Source: Anaerolineales bacterium (lineage in GTDB: Bacteria; Chloroflexota; Anaerolineae; Anaerolineales; UBA11579). From it: DNA of 64,000 nucleotides. Position numbers and translations under genes: made by a program. The notes beneath the pieces were generated by a model. The model was not told the DNA's origin and did not search any database. It saw nothing but the letters and a program-made list of their open reading frames with translations. The stretch lies in contig JAHBVB010000001.1 in the NCBI GenBank assembly GCA_019637805.1, forward strand, positions 905,875-969,874, written 5' to 3'. This document shows positions 31,657-40,037 of the stretch, one piece after another. Each line of letters begins with the position of its first letter. Positions within the stretch are counted from its first letter, which is position 1.

Positions 31657-33175
31657 CCCGACGGACGCCAAGCGCGAGCTGGCGCGGCGCGAGCTGGGCC
31701 GGCGGCGGCTGACCGCGGCCACAGAGTACCTGCTGCCCTGGTACGAGACGCAGCGATTCCACCGGCTGATCGACCATGCCCTGGAGGACGCCGAGCGCTA
31801 TGTGCGCACGCGCGGCCGGGAGGGCTACGGGCGGCACATCGTCCTGACCCCACCGCGCTACGGCAAGAGCGAAAAGGTGTCCAAGGTGTTCCCGGCCTGG
31901 TTCCTGGGGAAGAACCCGGACATGCGGGTGATCCTGGCGTCTTACGGCGCCGACCTGGCGCACGGCAATTCGCGGGCGGTGCGCGACATTATTCTCTCGG
32001 AGCAGTATGCCGGCATCTTTGGCCAAAAGGCGCTGGTGGATGAGCCGGTGGGGTTGGACCCGGACAGCCGGGCGGTGAGCGGCTGGGAGCTGGCGGTTCC
32101 GCACCGCGGCGGCCTGGCGGCGGCAGGCGTGGGCGGGCCGTTGACCGGCAAGGGCGCGCACCTGATGGTGATCGATGATCCGTATAAAGACCGCGAGCAG
32201 GCCGAGAGCGCGGCCTACCGGCAAAAGGTGATCGATTGGTGGAGCTCGGTGGCTTACCAGCGGCTGGAGGACTTTGCGGCGGTGGTGCTGGTGCAGACGC
32301 GCTGGCACCCAAACGACCTGGCCGGATACCTGATGAGAGAGATGCTGCACAACCCGGATGCGGACCAGTGGCGGGTGCTGAGCCTGCCGACGGTGGCCCC
32401 GGAGGAAAGCGAATACGCCAAGGATGAGAGCGAGCAGCGGTCGGCCCTGGCCCAAGGCATTTATTTGAACTTGAAAGACCCGTTAGACCGGCAGCCTGGC
32501 GAGGTGCTGTGGCCGGGCAAGTACGGACCAGAGCAGGTGCGCCAGATCCGGGCGAACACGGCGGCGCACGACTGGCTGGCGCTGCACATGCAAACACCGC
32601 GGCCGCGCACGGGCGGTTTTTTTGCGAAGGAATGGCAGATGGTAGACCGGGCGCCGGAGAACTTGCGCTGGTTCCGGGTGTGGGACCTGGCGACCAGCGA
32701 GAGCGCCAAGGCCGACTACACCTGCGGGGCGGCGATCGCGTTTGACCCGGATGGGGTGCTGTACATCCGCGACCTGCGGCGTTGGCGGGCGGCCTGGCCG
32801 GAGAGCCGGCGGCGGCTGGTGGAGATCTCCGGGGAGGTGCCGGCCGGCGAGATCTGGGGGCTGGAGAATGTGGCCTTCCAGCTGGCAGCGATCCAGGACT
32901 TGCGGGCGGAGCTGCAGAGCCGACCGATCTATGCGGTGAAACCTGAGGCGGGCAAGGAAGAGATGGCTTTGCCGCTGCAGACGCTGAACGACCTGGGGCG
33001 GGTCTGCCTGGTGCGCGGGCCGTGGAACCGGGACTTTGTGGAGGAGGCCAGCGTCTTCCCGCGGCCGGGTGAGAAGGACGACCAGATCGACACAATCACC
33101 AAGGGCATGCAGCTGGCCCGCGAGTACGAGAAGAAGCACGGGATCAGCGGCGCGAAGCTAGTGGGTTTCGCGTAA
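31628..33175 (+). CDS. terL: Terminase large subunit
   Basis: A 515-aa packaging ATPase-nuclease. Walker A is TPPRYGKSE (74-82), Walker B is HLMVIDDP (178-185), and the coupling motif region reads VLVQTRWHPNDLAG. The C-terminal RNase H-like nuclease starts at VWDLATSESAKADYT (about 355-369), and a later acidic site lies in KDDQIDTITKG. It cuts concatemers and drives DNA into proheads through the portal encoded next. ATG 31628 is preferred over GTG 31625. Confidence 0.95.
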   Translation: MLSQPNTLVSPTDAKRELARRELGRRRLTAATEYLLPWYETQRFHRLIDHALEDAERYVRTRGREGYGRHIVLTPPRYGKSEKVSKVFPAWFLGKNPDMRVILASYGADLAHGNSRAVRDIILSEQYAGIFGQKALVDEPVGLDPDSRAVSGWELAVPHRGGLAAAGVGGPLTGKGAHLMVIDDPYKDREQAESAAYRQKVIDWWSSVAYQRLEDFAAVVLVQTRWHPNDLAGYLMREMLHNPDADQWRVLSLPTVAPEESEYAKDESEQRSALAQGIYLNLKDPLDRQPGEVLWPGKYGPEQVRQIRANTAAHDWLALHMQTPRPRTGGFFAKEWQMVDRAPENLRWFRVWDLATSESAKADYTCGAAIAFDPDGVLYIRDLRRWRAAWPESRRRLVEISGEVPAGEIWGLENVAFQLAAIQDLRAELQSRPIYAVKPEAGKEEMALPLQTLNDLGRVCLVRGPWNRDFVEEASVFPRPGEKDDQIDTITKGMQLAREYEKKHGISGAKLVGFA

Positions 33176-33188
33176 ACGAGGAGCAGGC

Positions 33189-34694
33189 ATGGGCATATTT
33201 GACAAGTTAGGGCTGGGGCTGGGCAGCGTACTGGGCAATGTGGCGGGCGGGGCGGTGGGCGCCTACCGGCAGGCGGTGGGGGCACCGGCCAAAGCGACGG
33301 TGCCTGGGCCAGCGTTGGTGAGTGGAGACCGCGAGCGAGCGATGCCCAGCCTGGCGGTGGCCTACAACCAGCAGGACCTGTACCAAAGGCTGGCGTGGGT
33401 AAGCATGGCGATCTCGGCCGTGGCGCAGCAGGCGGCCGGCGGCTTGTTTAACGTGGTGCAGCTGGAGGGCGAGGAGGCGCGCGATATTCCTAACCATCCC
33501 TACGAGCTGCTGCACCGGCGGCCAAACCCGCTGTGGGCCGGTTTCGAGTTCTGGCGGGCGTTCTTTTCGTACCAACTGTTAACCGGCAACGCCTACGCCT
33601 GGCTAAACAAAGCGCATGCCACGGCGCCAATCCAGGAGATGTGGCTGGTGCCGAGCCACAAAATACAGCCGGTGCCGGACGGCAGGCAGGGGATCCGCGG
33701 CTACAAGTACGATCCGGGCGGCGGCGCCCCAGTCGTTTATCTGGATCCCTGGGAGGTGCTGCACACGCGCGAATTCCATTCGATGAATATGTACGTGGGG
33801 CTGTCGCGGATCTCGCAACTGGCGATCGTGGCGCAGGGCGACCTAGCGATGCAGAAGCACAACACGAGTTATTTTCACGACCAGGGCGGACGGGTGCCCG
33901 GGCTGCTGGCTTTCCCTGATCCGATCGGCGATGAGGAGTGGGCGGAGCTGAAGGCCCAGGTGAAGCAGGCGGACAAAGAGCAGCGGATGATGATGCTGCG
34001 TAATGTGGGGGTTGGCGGCGTGAACTGGGTGGCGACCTCGATGACGCGCAAGGACATGGAATTCCTGGCCGGTCGCGAGGCCAACCAGGAGGAGATCTTC
34101 AACTGGCTGGCGCCGGGGCTGAACAGCTGGCTGGCGGTGAACAGCACAGAGGCCAATTCAAAGAGCGGCCGGGACGCTTTTTACGAACTGAGCGTGTGGC
34201 CGCTGCACAAATTGTTGGGCGAGAAAGTCACCAGCCAGCTGCTGCCGAGCTACGGCAAGAACCTGCTGGGCAACTTTGAGGATGTGCGGCCGAGGGACAC
34301 CGAGCTGCGCCTGCGGGAGCAACTGGCCTACGAGCGCACACACACGGTGGACGAGGTGCGCAAGAAGTACTACAGCGAAGCTCCACTGCCCGGAGGACGG
34401 GGCGGGCAGCTGGCGCGGGATATGGGCGGTGACCTGGAACGGCTGGACACGAACACGGCTCTGCCGGCCGAAAAGGCAGTGCGCCGGCCGGGCGCTGAGA
34501 AGGAGCGAGAGCAGTTCCGCCGCTATGCCCAGAAGCGGTTGGAGGAAGGCAAACCGGAGAAGGTGGGCGAATTCCGGTTTGAGACCTTGGACGAGGCTGA
34601 GCAAACGGAGTTGAAGGCCGAGGTGCTGGGCGGAGACTGGGCGCTGAAACAGCGTTTGCAAGACCTGATCGATGAGGTGAGAGAAGATGCTTGA
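33189..34694 (+). CDS. HK97-type portal protein
   Basis: A 501-aa portal protein. Conserved portal features include YQRLAWVSMAISAVAQQAA, NPLWAGFEFWRAFFSYQLLT, GNAYAWL, MWLVPSHKIQPV, VLHTREFHSMNMYVGLSRIS and the active-channel region TRKDMEFLAGREANQEEIFN. Twelve copies would form the ring at one capsid vertex, where terminase docks and tail connectors attach. The C-terminal 100 residues are charged and helical. A ribosome site (GAGGAG) precedes ATG 33189. Confidence 0.93.
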   Translation: MGIFDKLGLGLGSVLGNVAGGAVGAYRQAVGAPAKATVPGPALVSGDRERAMPSLAVAYNQQDLYQRLAWVSMAISAVAQQAAGGLFNVVQLEGEEARDIPNHPYELLHRRPNPLWAGFEFWRAFFSYQLLTGNAYAWLNKAHATAPIQEMWLVPSHKIQPVPDGRQGIRGYKYDPGGGAPVVYLDPWEVLHTREFHSMNMYVGLSRISQLAIVAQGDLAMQKHNTSYFHDQGGRVPGLLAFPDPIGDEEWAELKAQVKQADKEQRMMMLRNVGVGGVNWVATSMTRKDMEFLAGREANQEEIFNWLAPGLNSWLAVNSTEANSKSGRDAFYELSVWPLHKLLGEKVTSQLLPSYGKNLLGNFEDVRPRDTELRLREQLAYERTHTVDEVRKKYYSEAPLPGGRGGQLARDMGGDLERLDTNTALPAEKAVRRPGAEKEREQFRRYAQKRLEEGKPEKVGEFRFETLDEAEQTELKAEVLGGDWALKQRLQDLIDEVREDA

Positions 34695-34890
34695 CCCCAA
34701 AGAGGTGACTGTTGAGATACGGCGAGACGGCAAGGGCTACCAGGCACACAGCCCGCAGGTGGGCGGCTGCAGAGGCTGGGGCATGACCCGGGTGGATGCG
34801 CTGCGCAACCTGGAGGACGCCCTAGCCGTCGAAGCGGCCACACGGCGGAATGGCCGCCGGCCACCCCCCGACGCGTTGTATGTTGGATAG
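34687..34890 (+). CDS. HicB-like small protein
   Basis: A 67-aa protein with the HicB/UPF0150 pattern: strand VTVEIRRDGKGYQAHSPQVG, then GCRGWGMTRVDALRNLEDAL. In HicAB systems this partially degraded RNase H fold neutralises the HicA toxin, but no HicA partner is present here. It overlaps the portal gene by 8 bp, so it may be a structural or regulatory domain reused by the phage. Confidence 0.6.
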   Translation: MLDPKEVTVEIRRDGKGYQAHSPQVGGCRGWGMTRVDALRNLEDALAVEAATRRNGRRPPPDALYVG

Positions 34891-35704
34891 CTACCGGCAG
34901 ATCGACCAGGCCGCGGATGCGCTGGCGGCGCGGGGCGTGGAGTTGGACGCGGCCTACAAGCGGCGCGACCGGCGCGAGCCGGGCCGGGCGCAGAAGGAGC
35001 GGCTGGAGGACCGCCTGGCGAAGGCGGTGCGGCAGCTGTTCGCGGCGCAGCAAGCGGCGGTGCTGTATTTTGCTGAGGGTCTTCGACCCTCAGCAAAATC
35101 TGACCTGTGGCTGCAGCTGGGGGAGCTGGGCTTGAGCGATGAGGAGGCTGAGGCGGCGATCTTGCTGGTGCTGAGCGAGGCCGGCGCCCATGCGACGGAG
35201 CTGTTCGCCCAGCAGGCCTCGATCGGGCTGGACCTGGCGCTGTATCAAACCCTGGCCACGGGCCATGTGCGCAGCCAGTTCGGGGAGCTGATCACGAACA
35301 TCAACCAGGCGACGCTGCGAGCGGTGCAGGAGGCGGTGGCGCTGTATTTGGAGACGCCGGGCATGCGGCTGCGCGACCTGGTGGAGATGCTGCCGTTCGG
35401 CAAAGAGCGGGCGATCCTGGTGGCCCGCACGGAGATCACCCAGGCGTATGGGGAGATCAACCGGCTGGCCGGCGAGCAGCTGGCCAGAGATTTCCCGGAC
35501 GTGGAGGTGGTGGAGACCTGGTTTACCAACCGGGCGCCGAATGTGTGCCCGGTGTGCCAGGGCTTGGATGGGGTCTCGCGGCGGCCCGGCGAGCCATTCG
35601 TGCACCGGAGCAGCGGCCAAAAATACCACAGCCCGCGCGATACGCACCCGGGCTGCGGTTGCTGGACGCATGTGCGCACGGCGATCCTGGAGGAGGCGAG
35701 ATGA
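34880..35704 (+). CDS. SPP1 gp7/Mu gpF-like minor head protein
   Basis: A 274-aa protein (ATG 34850 would add ten residues). The C-terminal MuF domain (about 160-274) has ILVARTEITQAYGEINR, VVETWFTNRAPNVCPVCQGL and DTHPGCGCWTHVRTAI. The Cys/His arrangement (CPVC, HPGCGC) is typical for MuF-type head proteins, a few copies of which bind the portal and may be ejected with DNA. The N-terminal part is helical. It overlaps the HicB-like gene by 11 bp. Confidence 0.88.
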   Translation: MLDSYRQIDQAADALAARGVELDAAYKRRDRREPGRAQKERLEDRLAKAVRQLFAAQQAAVLYFAEGLRPSAKSDLWLQLGELGLSDEEAEAAILLVLSEAGAHATELFAQQASIGLDLALYQTLATGHVRSQFGELITNINQATLRAVQEAVALYLETPGMRLRDLVEMLPFGKERAILVARTEITQAYGEINRLAGEQLARDFPDVEVVETWFTNRAPNVCPVCQGLDGVSRRPGEPFVHRSSGQKYHSPRDTHPGCGCWTHVRTAILEEAR

Positions 35705-36165
35705 CGGAGATCCACATCCGGATCGAAGGCGGCCCGGAGGTGCAGGCGATGTTGAGGGCCTTGCCGCCGCAATTGGAGCGCTCGGCCGAGGCAGCCGGCA
35801 AGGAATTTGCCGGCGTGGTGCTGGAGCAGGATGGTGTGCTGGCCTACCCACCGACCGGGCCGGGCAGCCAACCCCCGGCGCCCTATTACCAGCGCGGGGT
35901 GGGCATGCAATACAGCAACGGGTACAACGATCTGCGCTCGGAGCGTTACGGCGCCAGCTTCAGCGTGTCGGCGCGGGGCTACCGCACGGAGGTGGGCAAT
36001 GCGGCGAGCTACGCGGAGCACCTGGGCGGCGTGAAGCAGGCGCGGCATATGGCCGCGCTGGGCTGGAGGCGCTTGATCGATGCGGCGCGCAGCAAGCTGG
36101 GCGAGGGCCGGCGGATCTATGTGCGCTGGATCGAGCACGGGCTGCAGCGGCTGGGGTTGAAATAG
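35701..36165 (+). CDS. HK97 gp10-like head-tail joining protein (probable)
   Basis: A 154-aa protein starting at ATGA overlap. It resembles gp10/virion-morphogenesis proteins that fit after the portal and MuF genes: an N-terminal IHIRIEGGPEVQAMLRALP, central GVLAYPPTGPG..YYQRGVG region and YGASFSVSARGYRTEVGNAA, then a helix with HLGGVKQARHMAALGW. It likely joins head and tail. The family call is moderate. Confidence 0.6.
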   Translation: MTEIHIRIEGGPEVQAMLRALPPQLERSAEAAGKEFAGVVLEQDGVLAYPPTGPGSQPPAPYYQRGVGMQYSNGYNDLRSERYGASFSVSARGYRTEVGNAASYAEHLGGVKQARHMAALGWRRLIDAARSKLGEGRRIYVRWIEHGLQRLGLK

Positions 36166-36175
36166 AGCGCCGCGC

Positions 36176-36205
36176 TTGACAGGCGCCGAGGTTTTGCAGT
36201 AAGGT
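36176..36205 (+). promoter_or_regulatory. Putative late promoter 2
   Basis: TTGACA at 36176-36181; the best -10 candidates (GTAAGG or TAAGGT, 17-18 bp spacing) are weak. It lies 58 bp before RNA element copy 2, as the equivalent box does for copy 1. Confidence 0.4.
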
Positions 36206-36238
36206 TGCGCATGTCGCCGGGCTGAGGCCTTGGCGGCG

Positions 36239-36343
36239 GACAATAGAGCTACTTCCCGGTAACCCATGGGAAGTCAGGCGGAAGATGAGCGCCCGCCACT
36301 AGATTCCAAAAAACGGAGTCTGGTGGCGGGCGTTTTTTTTGTT
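36239..36343 (+). promoter_or_regulatory. Late-leader RNA element, copy 2
   Basis: The second copy of the 105-nt element (102 of 105 bases identical to 30825-30929). It contains the same ACTTCCC/GGGAAGT hairpin, the same MSARH mini-ORF (ATG 36285) and the same terminator. It precedes the protease-capsid gene by 26 bp. The second copy stands before a separate late block, so the two blocks could be switched on together by one factor. Confidence 0.7.
36290..36340 (+). terminator. Terminator of RNA element copy 2
   Basis: Identical in sequence to the copy-1 terminator (18-bp stem, 7-nt A-rich loop, eight T). It separates the first head block from the capsid-tail block. Confidence 0.9.
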
Positions 36344-36369
36344 GTTTTGGCTCGTGGGAGGAGCCGGGC

Positions 36370-38526
36370 ATGGAGAGATACCGGATCGATGCAGCGATGA
36401 AGGTCAAGGCCCTGGACGACATGGTGCTGGAGGTGCTGGGAATGCCCTACGGCGGGCCATTCGATGGGCGCGATGCAGACGGCCAGTATTTCTCACCGCG
36501 CACCAACCGACGCGAAGAGTTTTTCCCAGAGCCAGTGGCGGTGTACTACCACGGTTATCGAGAGGATGGGCGTGGGCCAGACGGCGAGCCCAAATACGTG
36601 GGCCGCACGGTGAGCTCAGAGGAGCGCAGCGACGGAGTGTGGTACCGCATCCTGCTGGACCAAACCAGCGCTTTGGCGCGGCGCCTATGGGAGGCAGCGC
36701 GCGAAGGAATGCTTAGGGCCTCATCTGGCTCGGTGAACCACCTGGTGCGGGTCGATGAGGATGGGCATATCCGCGAATGGCCGGTGGCCGAGATCAGCCT
36801 GCTGGATCTGTCACTGGGGCAGGCGCCGGCCAACCCATATGCGGTGGCGCTGCCGGTTTTGAAGAGCATTTACAAGCAGGCGGGCATCGACCTGCCTGAG
36901 GGGCTGGAGACCAAACCAGAGGCCGCGGAGGTCCGGGGCAAGGAAGCTCCTGGGCGCGGCGGAGCAGGGGCCAGCCAGACCAACCAACCCAACCAATCCA
37001 AAGGAGTGAAAGCGATGGAACCTGAAATTAGCCAAGCGCAGCTGGAGGCTGCGCGCCTGGAGGGCCGCAAGGCGCTGCAGGCCGAGCTGGACGCCGAGGC
37101 AAAGCGCCAAAAGGAAATCGAGGACGCCAAGGACGCGGCGGTTAAGGCGGCCCAGGCGGCCTGGGAGGAAGAGAAGAAAACGCTGGAAGAGTCGGCCACC
37201 AAAGGCCGCCGGCTGCCAGACAACCCCGACGAGCTTCCCGACCTGCTGAAGTATGCGGAAACGGCCAAGTACGACAACCTGGACGATGGCGCCCTGGCGC
37301 TGACCATCGGTGTGTTGAGTGCGGCCAAGGCCGGCGGACGCTCCCGTGGCGGAGCGAGCGATGGGGCGTTGAAGGCCCTGGCGATCCGCACAGTGGAAGC
37401 CAAGGCCGAGGTGCAGCGCCGGCAGAACAGCCGGGTGCTGCGGGCGATGAAGGCGGCTGGGATGCCGCTGAAAGCCAATGAACTGAACCAGACCACGCTC
37501 GCTGATTATGGCGATGAGTGGGTGGGCGAAGCCTACTCGAATGACCTGTGGCGTCGGATCGTTGAGGAGGGCAGCATTGCCGGCAAGATCCCTGCCGTCG
37601 AAGTGCCGCATGGGGTGGAGGCGATCAACATCCCCCTCGAGGGCGCCCCGCCGAGTTTCTACAAAGTGGCCCAGGCAGCTGACCTGGAGGACGGGGCGCT
37701 GAGCCGCCCGGAAGTGACGGTGCCGGCATCGCGGCGCGGCACCGGCAAGCGCCAGCTGACGATGGGCAAGATCGGCGCCCGCACGGTTTACGCGGGCGAG
37801 CTGGAGGAGCAGAGCTTCGTGCCGTGGGCAGAAGAGCTGCGCGCTTCGATCGTGCAGGAGGGCAAGGAGGTGATCGATCACATCGCGATCGATGGCGACA
37901 AGACCACCACCGCAAGCACCAACATCAACGATATCGCCGGTACGCCGGCTGGGAACGAGGCCTTCCTGATCGCGGACGGCTTCCGGAAATTGGCCTTGCT
38001 GGGTGGGTCAGGCAGCAATGCGCGGGATGCCGGCGAGACCTTTGACGCCAGCGATTTCCTGGAGACGGTGAAGTTGATGGGCCTGGGCGGCCGCAATGCA
38101 GGCAACAAGGACAAGGTCGAATTCATCCTTGACATGTGGACGCACTGGGCAAGCCTGGGCCTGGCCGAGGTGAAAACGCGTGATGTGTTTGCGGCGCCGA
38201 CAATCGAGGCAGGCACCCTGACGAGCATCTGGGGCTACCAGGTCCAGGCGACCGGCAACATGCATCGGGTCAACCAGGACGCGAGCTATGGCCTGAAGGC
38301 CAATGCGGCAGGCAAGATCGACCTGGACACAGTGACCAACAACACGCGCGGCGCGATCCTGGCAGTGCGCTACGACCAATGGCGCCTGGGCTACTGGCGC
38401 CGGATGACGATCGAGGTGACGCGCTACCCCTCCAGCGACGCGAACGAGATCGTGGCGCTGGCGATGCTGGGCCTGATCAACCGCGACGCAGAAGCCGCAG
38501 CAATCTCCTACAACGTCAAGGTCTAA
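36370..38526 (+). CDS. Prohead protease - scaffold - major capsid fusion protein
   Basis: A 718-aa fusion. Residues 1-165 are an S78-type prohead protease: candidate catalytic His61 (VAVYYHGY), Ser118/119 (LRASSGSVNH) and Glu141 (VAEISLLDLS). Residues 216-300 form a charged coiled-coil delta/scaffold-like domain, and about 345-718 is an HK97-fold capsid (IPAVEVPHGVEAINIP, TYAGELEEQ-like segment, MTIEVTRYPSSDANEIVALA). In-frame ATG 37015 (Met216) follows AAAGGAG with good spacing, so a separate scaffold-capsid product of 503 aa is likely. This would give few protease fusions and many free capsid subunits. Confidence 0.9.
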   Translation: MERYRIDAAMKVKALDDMVLEVLGMPYGGPFDGRDADGQYFSPRTNRREEFFPEPVAVYYHGYREDGRGPDGEPKYVGRTVSSEERSDGVWYRILLDQTSALARRLWEAAREGMLRASSGSVNHLVRVDEDGHIREWPVAEISLLDLSLGQAPANPYAVALPVLKSIYKQAGIDLPEGLETKPEAAEVRGKEAPGRGGAGASQTNQPNQSKGVKAMEPEISQAQLEAARLEGRKALQAELDAEAKRQKEIEDAKDAAVKAAQAAWEEEKKTLEESATKGRRLPDNPDELPDLLKYAETAKYDNLDDGALALTIGVLSAAKAGGRSRGGASDGALKALAIRTVEAKAEVQRRQNSRVLRAMKAAGMPLKANELNQTTLADYGDEWVGEAYSNDLWRRIVEEGSIAGKIPAVEVPHGVEAINIPLEGAPPSFYKVAQAADLEDGALSRPEVTVPASRRGTGKRQLTMGKIGARTVYAGELEEQSFVPWAEELRASIVQEGKEVIDHIAIDGDKTTTASTNINDIAGTPAGNEAFLIADGFRKLALLGGSGSNARDAGETFDASDFLETVKLMGLGGRNAGNKDKVEFILDMWTHWASLGLAEVKTRDVFAAPTIEAGTLTSIWGYQVQATGNMHRVNQDASYGLKANAAGKIDLDTVTNNTRGAILAVRYDQWRLGYWRRMTIEVTRYPSSDANEIVALAMLGLINRDAEAAAISYNVKV
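37015..38526 (+). CDS. Nested scaffold-major capsid product (internal start)
   Basis: Translation from ATG 37015, with AAAGGAG at 37000-37006, would give a 503-aa protein of delta domain plus capsid, the normal layout of HK97 gp5. The upstream linker (residues 200-214, TNQPNQSKG) is flexible, marking the protease/capsid boundary. The start is inferred from the ribosome site and domain border. Confidence 0.6.
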   Translation: MEPEISQAQLEAARLEGRKALQAELDAEAKRQKEIEDAKDAAVKAAQAAWEEEKKTLEESATKGRRLPDNPDELPDLLKYAETAKYDNLDDGALALTIGVLSAAKAGGRSRGGASDGALKALAIRTVEAKAEVQRRQNSRVLRAMKAAGMPLKANELNQTTLADYGDEWVGEAYSNDLWRRIVEEGSIAGKIPAVEVPHGVEAINIPLEGAPPSFYKVAQAADLEDGALSRPEVTVPASRRGTGKRQLTMGKIGARTVYAGELEEQSFVPWAEELRASIVQEGKEVIDHIAIDGDKTTTASTNINDIAGTPAGNEAFLIADGFRKLALLGGSGSNARDAGETFDASDFLETVKLMGLGGRNAGNKDKVEFILDMWTHWASLGLAEVKTRDVFAAPTIEAGTLTSIWGYQVQATGNMHRVNQDASYGLKANAAGKIDLDTVTNNTRGAILAVRYDQWRLGYWRRMTIEVTRYPSSDANEIVALAMLGLINRDAEAAAISYNVKV

Positions 38527-38580
38527 AACCGCAAATCAAAGTGGGCTGGCCTGACCGGCCAGCCCACTGAGGAGGAAATT

Positions 38581-39558
38581 ATGTTGCAACAACTACACAG
38601 GGGCAGCGCCCGATTGAGTGACCTGGTGGATGGCCAGTTGGCGAAGGGCCTGCTGGCGCAGGGCGGCGGCCTGGCGTTTTACCTGGACCCGGAGCGCGGC
38701 AATGATGCCGATGATGGGCTGAGCCCGGAGACGGCGTTCCGCACGCTACCGGCAGCTTACGCGGCGCTGCGCGACGGCCGGCAGGATGTGCTGTTCTACA
38801 TCGCCGGGGCGGGCAGCGTGAAGCTGGAGGCGAGCTTCACCTGGAGCAAATCCTACGCCCACCTGGTGGGGGTTTGTGCCCCGACCCAGGCCGGGCAGCG
38901 GGCGCGCATCTTCCAGGCGGAGGCCGCGGAGGATGTGAGCCCACTGATCACAATCAGCGGGCAGGGCTGTGTGTTTGCCAACCTGTACATCTTCCAGGGA
39001 GTGGATGATGACGGCAGCCTGGTGAATGTGCGGGTGAGCGGCCAGCGCAACTTTTTCGAAAACGTACATTTCGCCGGCGGCGGGCACGCCAGCCAGGCGA
39101 TCGATGGCGGGGCCAGCCTGCAGATCTCGGGCGGCAGCGAGAACACCTTTGTGCGCTGCACGATCGGTGTGGACACGATCGCGGCCGGGGCTGGCATGGC
39201 GGCCCTGGTGTTCGCGGCCACGGGCGGCGCGGCGCGCAATCGTTTTGTTGATTGCGATTTCACGCTACAGGCCGGCCATGCCGGGGCGATCTTCGTCGAA
39301 CTGCTGGGCAATGCTGGCCTGGACCGTTACCAGCTATTCCGCGATTGCGCGTTCATCAACCTGGCCAGCACGGCGCTGACCCAGGCGTTTGCGGTGGCCG
39401 GCGGCCTGGACCCAGCAAACAAGCGCATCCTGCTGAAGGACTGCGTGATGGTGGGTGCGGCCAAGTGGGACAACGGCGACAGCGGCCTGGTGTACGGAAA
39501 CATGGGCGCGGTGGTGGCGGATGACCTGGGCGGGGCCCTGGTGGCGCTGCAGGAATAG
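38581..39558 (+). CDS. Right-handed beta-helix virion protein
   Basis: A 325-aa protein behind GAGGAGG. The GNDADDGLSPETAFRTLPAA segment (about 40-60) is the opening typical of pectate-lyase-like beta-helix proteins, and repeats such as GQGCVFANLYIFQG, GQRNFFENVHFAGG, SENTFVRCTIG and ARNRFVDCDF show successive coils. No lyase catalytic residues can be assigned. Next to the capsid gene it is likely a capsid decoration or head fibre; tail-spike function is less likely from location. Confidence 0.75.
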   Translation: MLQQLHRGSARLSDLVDGQLAKGLLAQGGGLAFYLDPERGNDADDGLSPETAFRTLPAAYAALRDGRQDVLFYIAGAGSVKLEASFTWSKSYAHLVGVCAPTQAGQRARIFQAEAAEDVSPLITISGQGCVFANLYIFQGVDDDGSLVNVRVSGQRNFFENVHFAGGGHASQAIDGGASLQISGGSENTFVRCTIGVDTIAAGAGMAALVFAATGGAARNRFVDCDFTLQAGHAGAIFVELLGNAGLDRYQLFRDCAFINLASTALTQAFAVAGGLDPANKRILLKDCVMVGAAKWDNGDSGLVYGNMGAVVADDLGGALVALQE

Positions 39559-39616
39559 CCTAAGCTGCGGGGCGGGCCAATAAGGCCCGCCCCGTGAGCA
39601 CTGAAAGGAAAGCTAG

Positions 39617-40033
39617 ATGCGAATCGAGATCTTGAACGGCTACCGCGGCCGGCGCAGCAATGAGTTTTACCTGGCGCCTGGGATGGTGGTGGAGGCCGGC
39701 GAGGAGGACGCCAAGCACTTGATCGAGACGGGGCATGCGGCGCCGAGCTCGCGGAAAGCGACCTACAGCCTGAAGCGCGGCCCGCTGCGCAAGGGCGAGG
39801 GCCGGCCTGAGCCGGATGAAATCGCCCAAGACCGAGCCGAGAAGATCTTGAGCGTCCGGGAGTCTGAGCTGGCCAGGATGAGCAAGGACCAGCTGAGGCA
39901 GCTGTTGGCCGAGCTGGGTGTGCAACCGGGGCCAATTGCCCGCTTTAACCACAAGAGCCTGGTGGCGGAAGTTTTGAAGGCGGAGGCGGCTGACACCGCC
40001 GTTGCTGTGGAAACGGAAGTAGTCGAGGAGTAA
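39617..40033 (+). CDS. Small head-neck region protein, unknown
   Basis: A 138-aa protein. The N-terminal half is strand-rich (MRIEILNGYRGRRSNEFYLA, HLIETGHAAP), and the C-terminal half contains a SAP/HeH-like helix pair (RMSKDQLRQLLAELGVQPG, RFNHKSLVAEVLKAE). HeH/SAP pieces occur in phage head accessory proteins. It lies between decoration and connector genes. Function inferred only from position. Confidence 0.55.
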   Translation: MRIEILNGYRGRRSNEFYLAPGMVVEAGEEDAKHLIETGHAAPSSRKATYSLKRGPLRKGEGRPEPDEIAQDRAEKILSVRESELARMSKDQLRQLLAELGVQPGPIARFNHKSLVAEVLKAEAADTAVAVETEVVEE

Positions 40034-40037
40034 GCCG

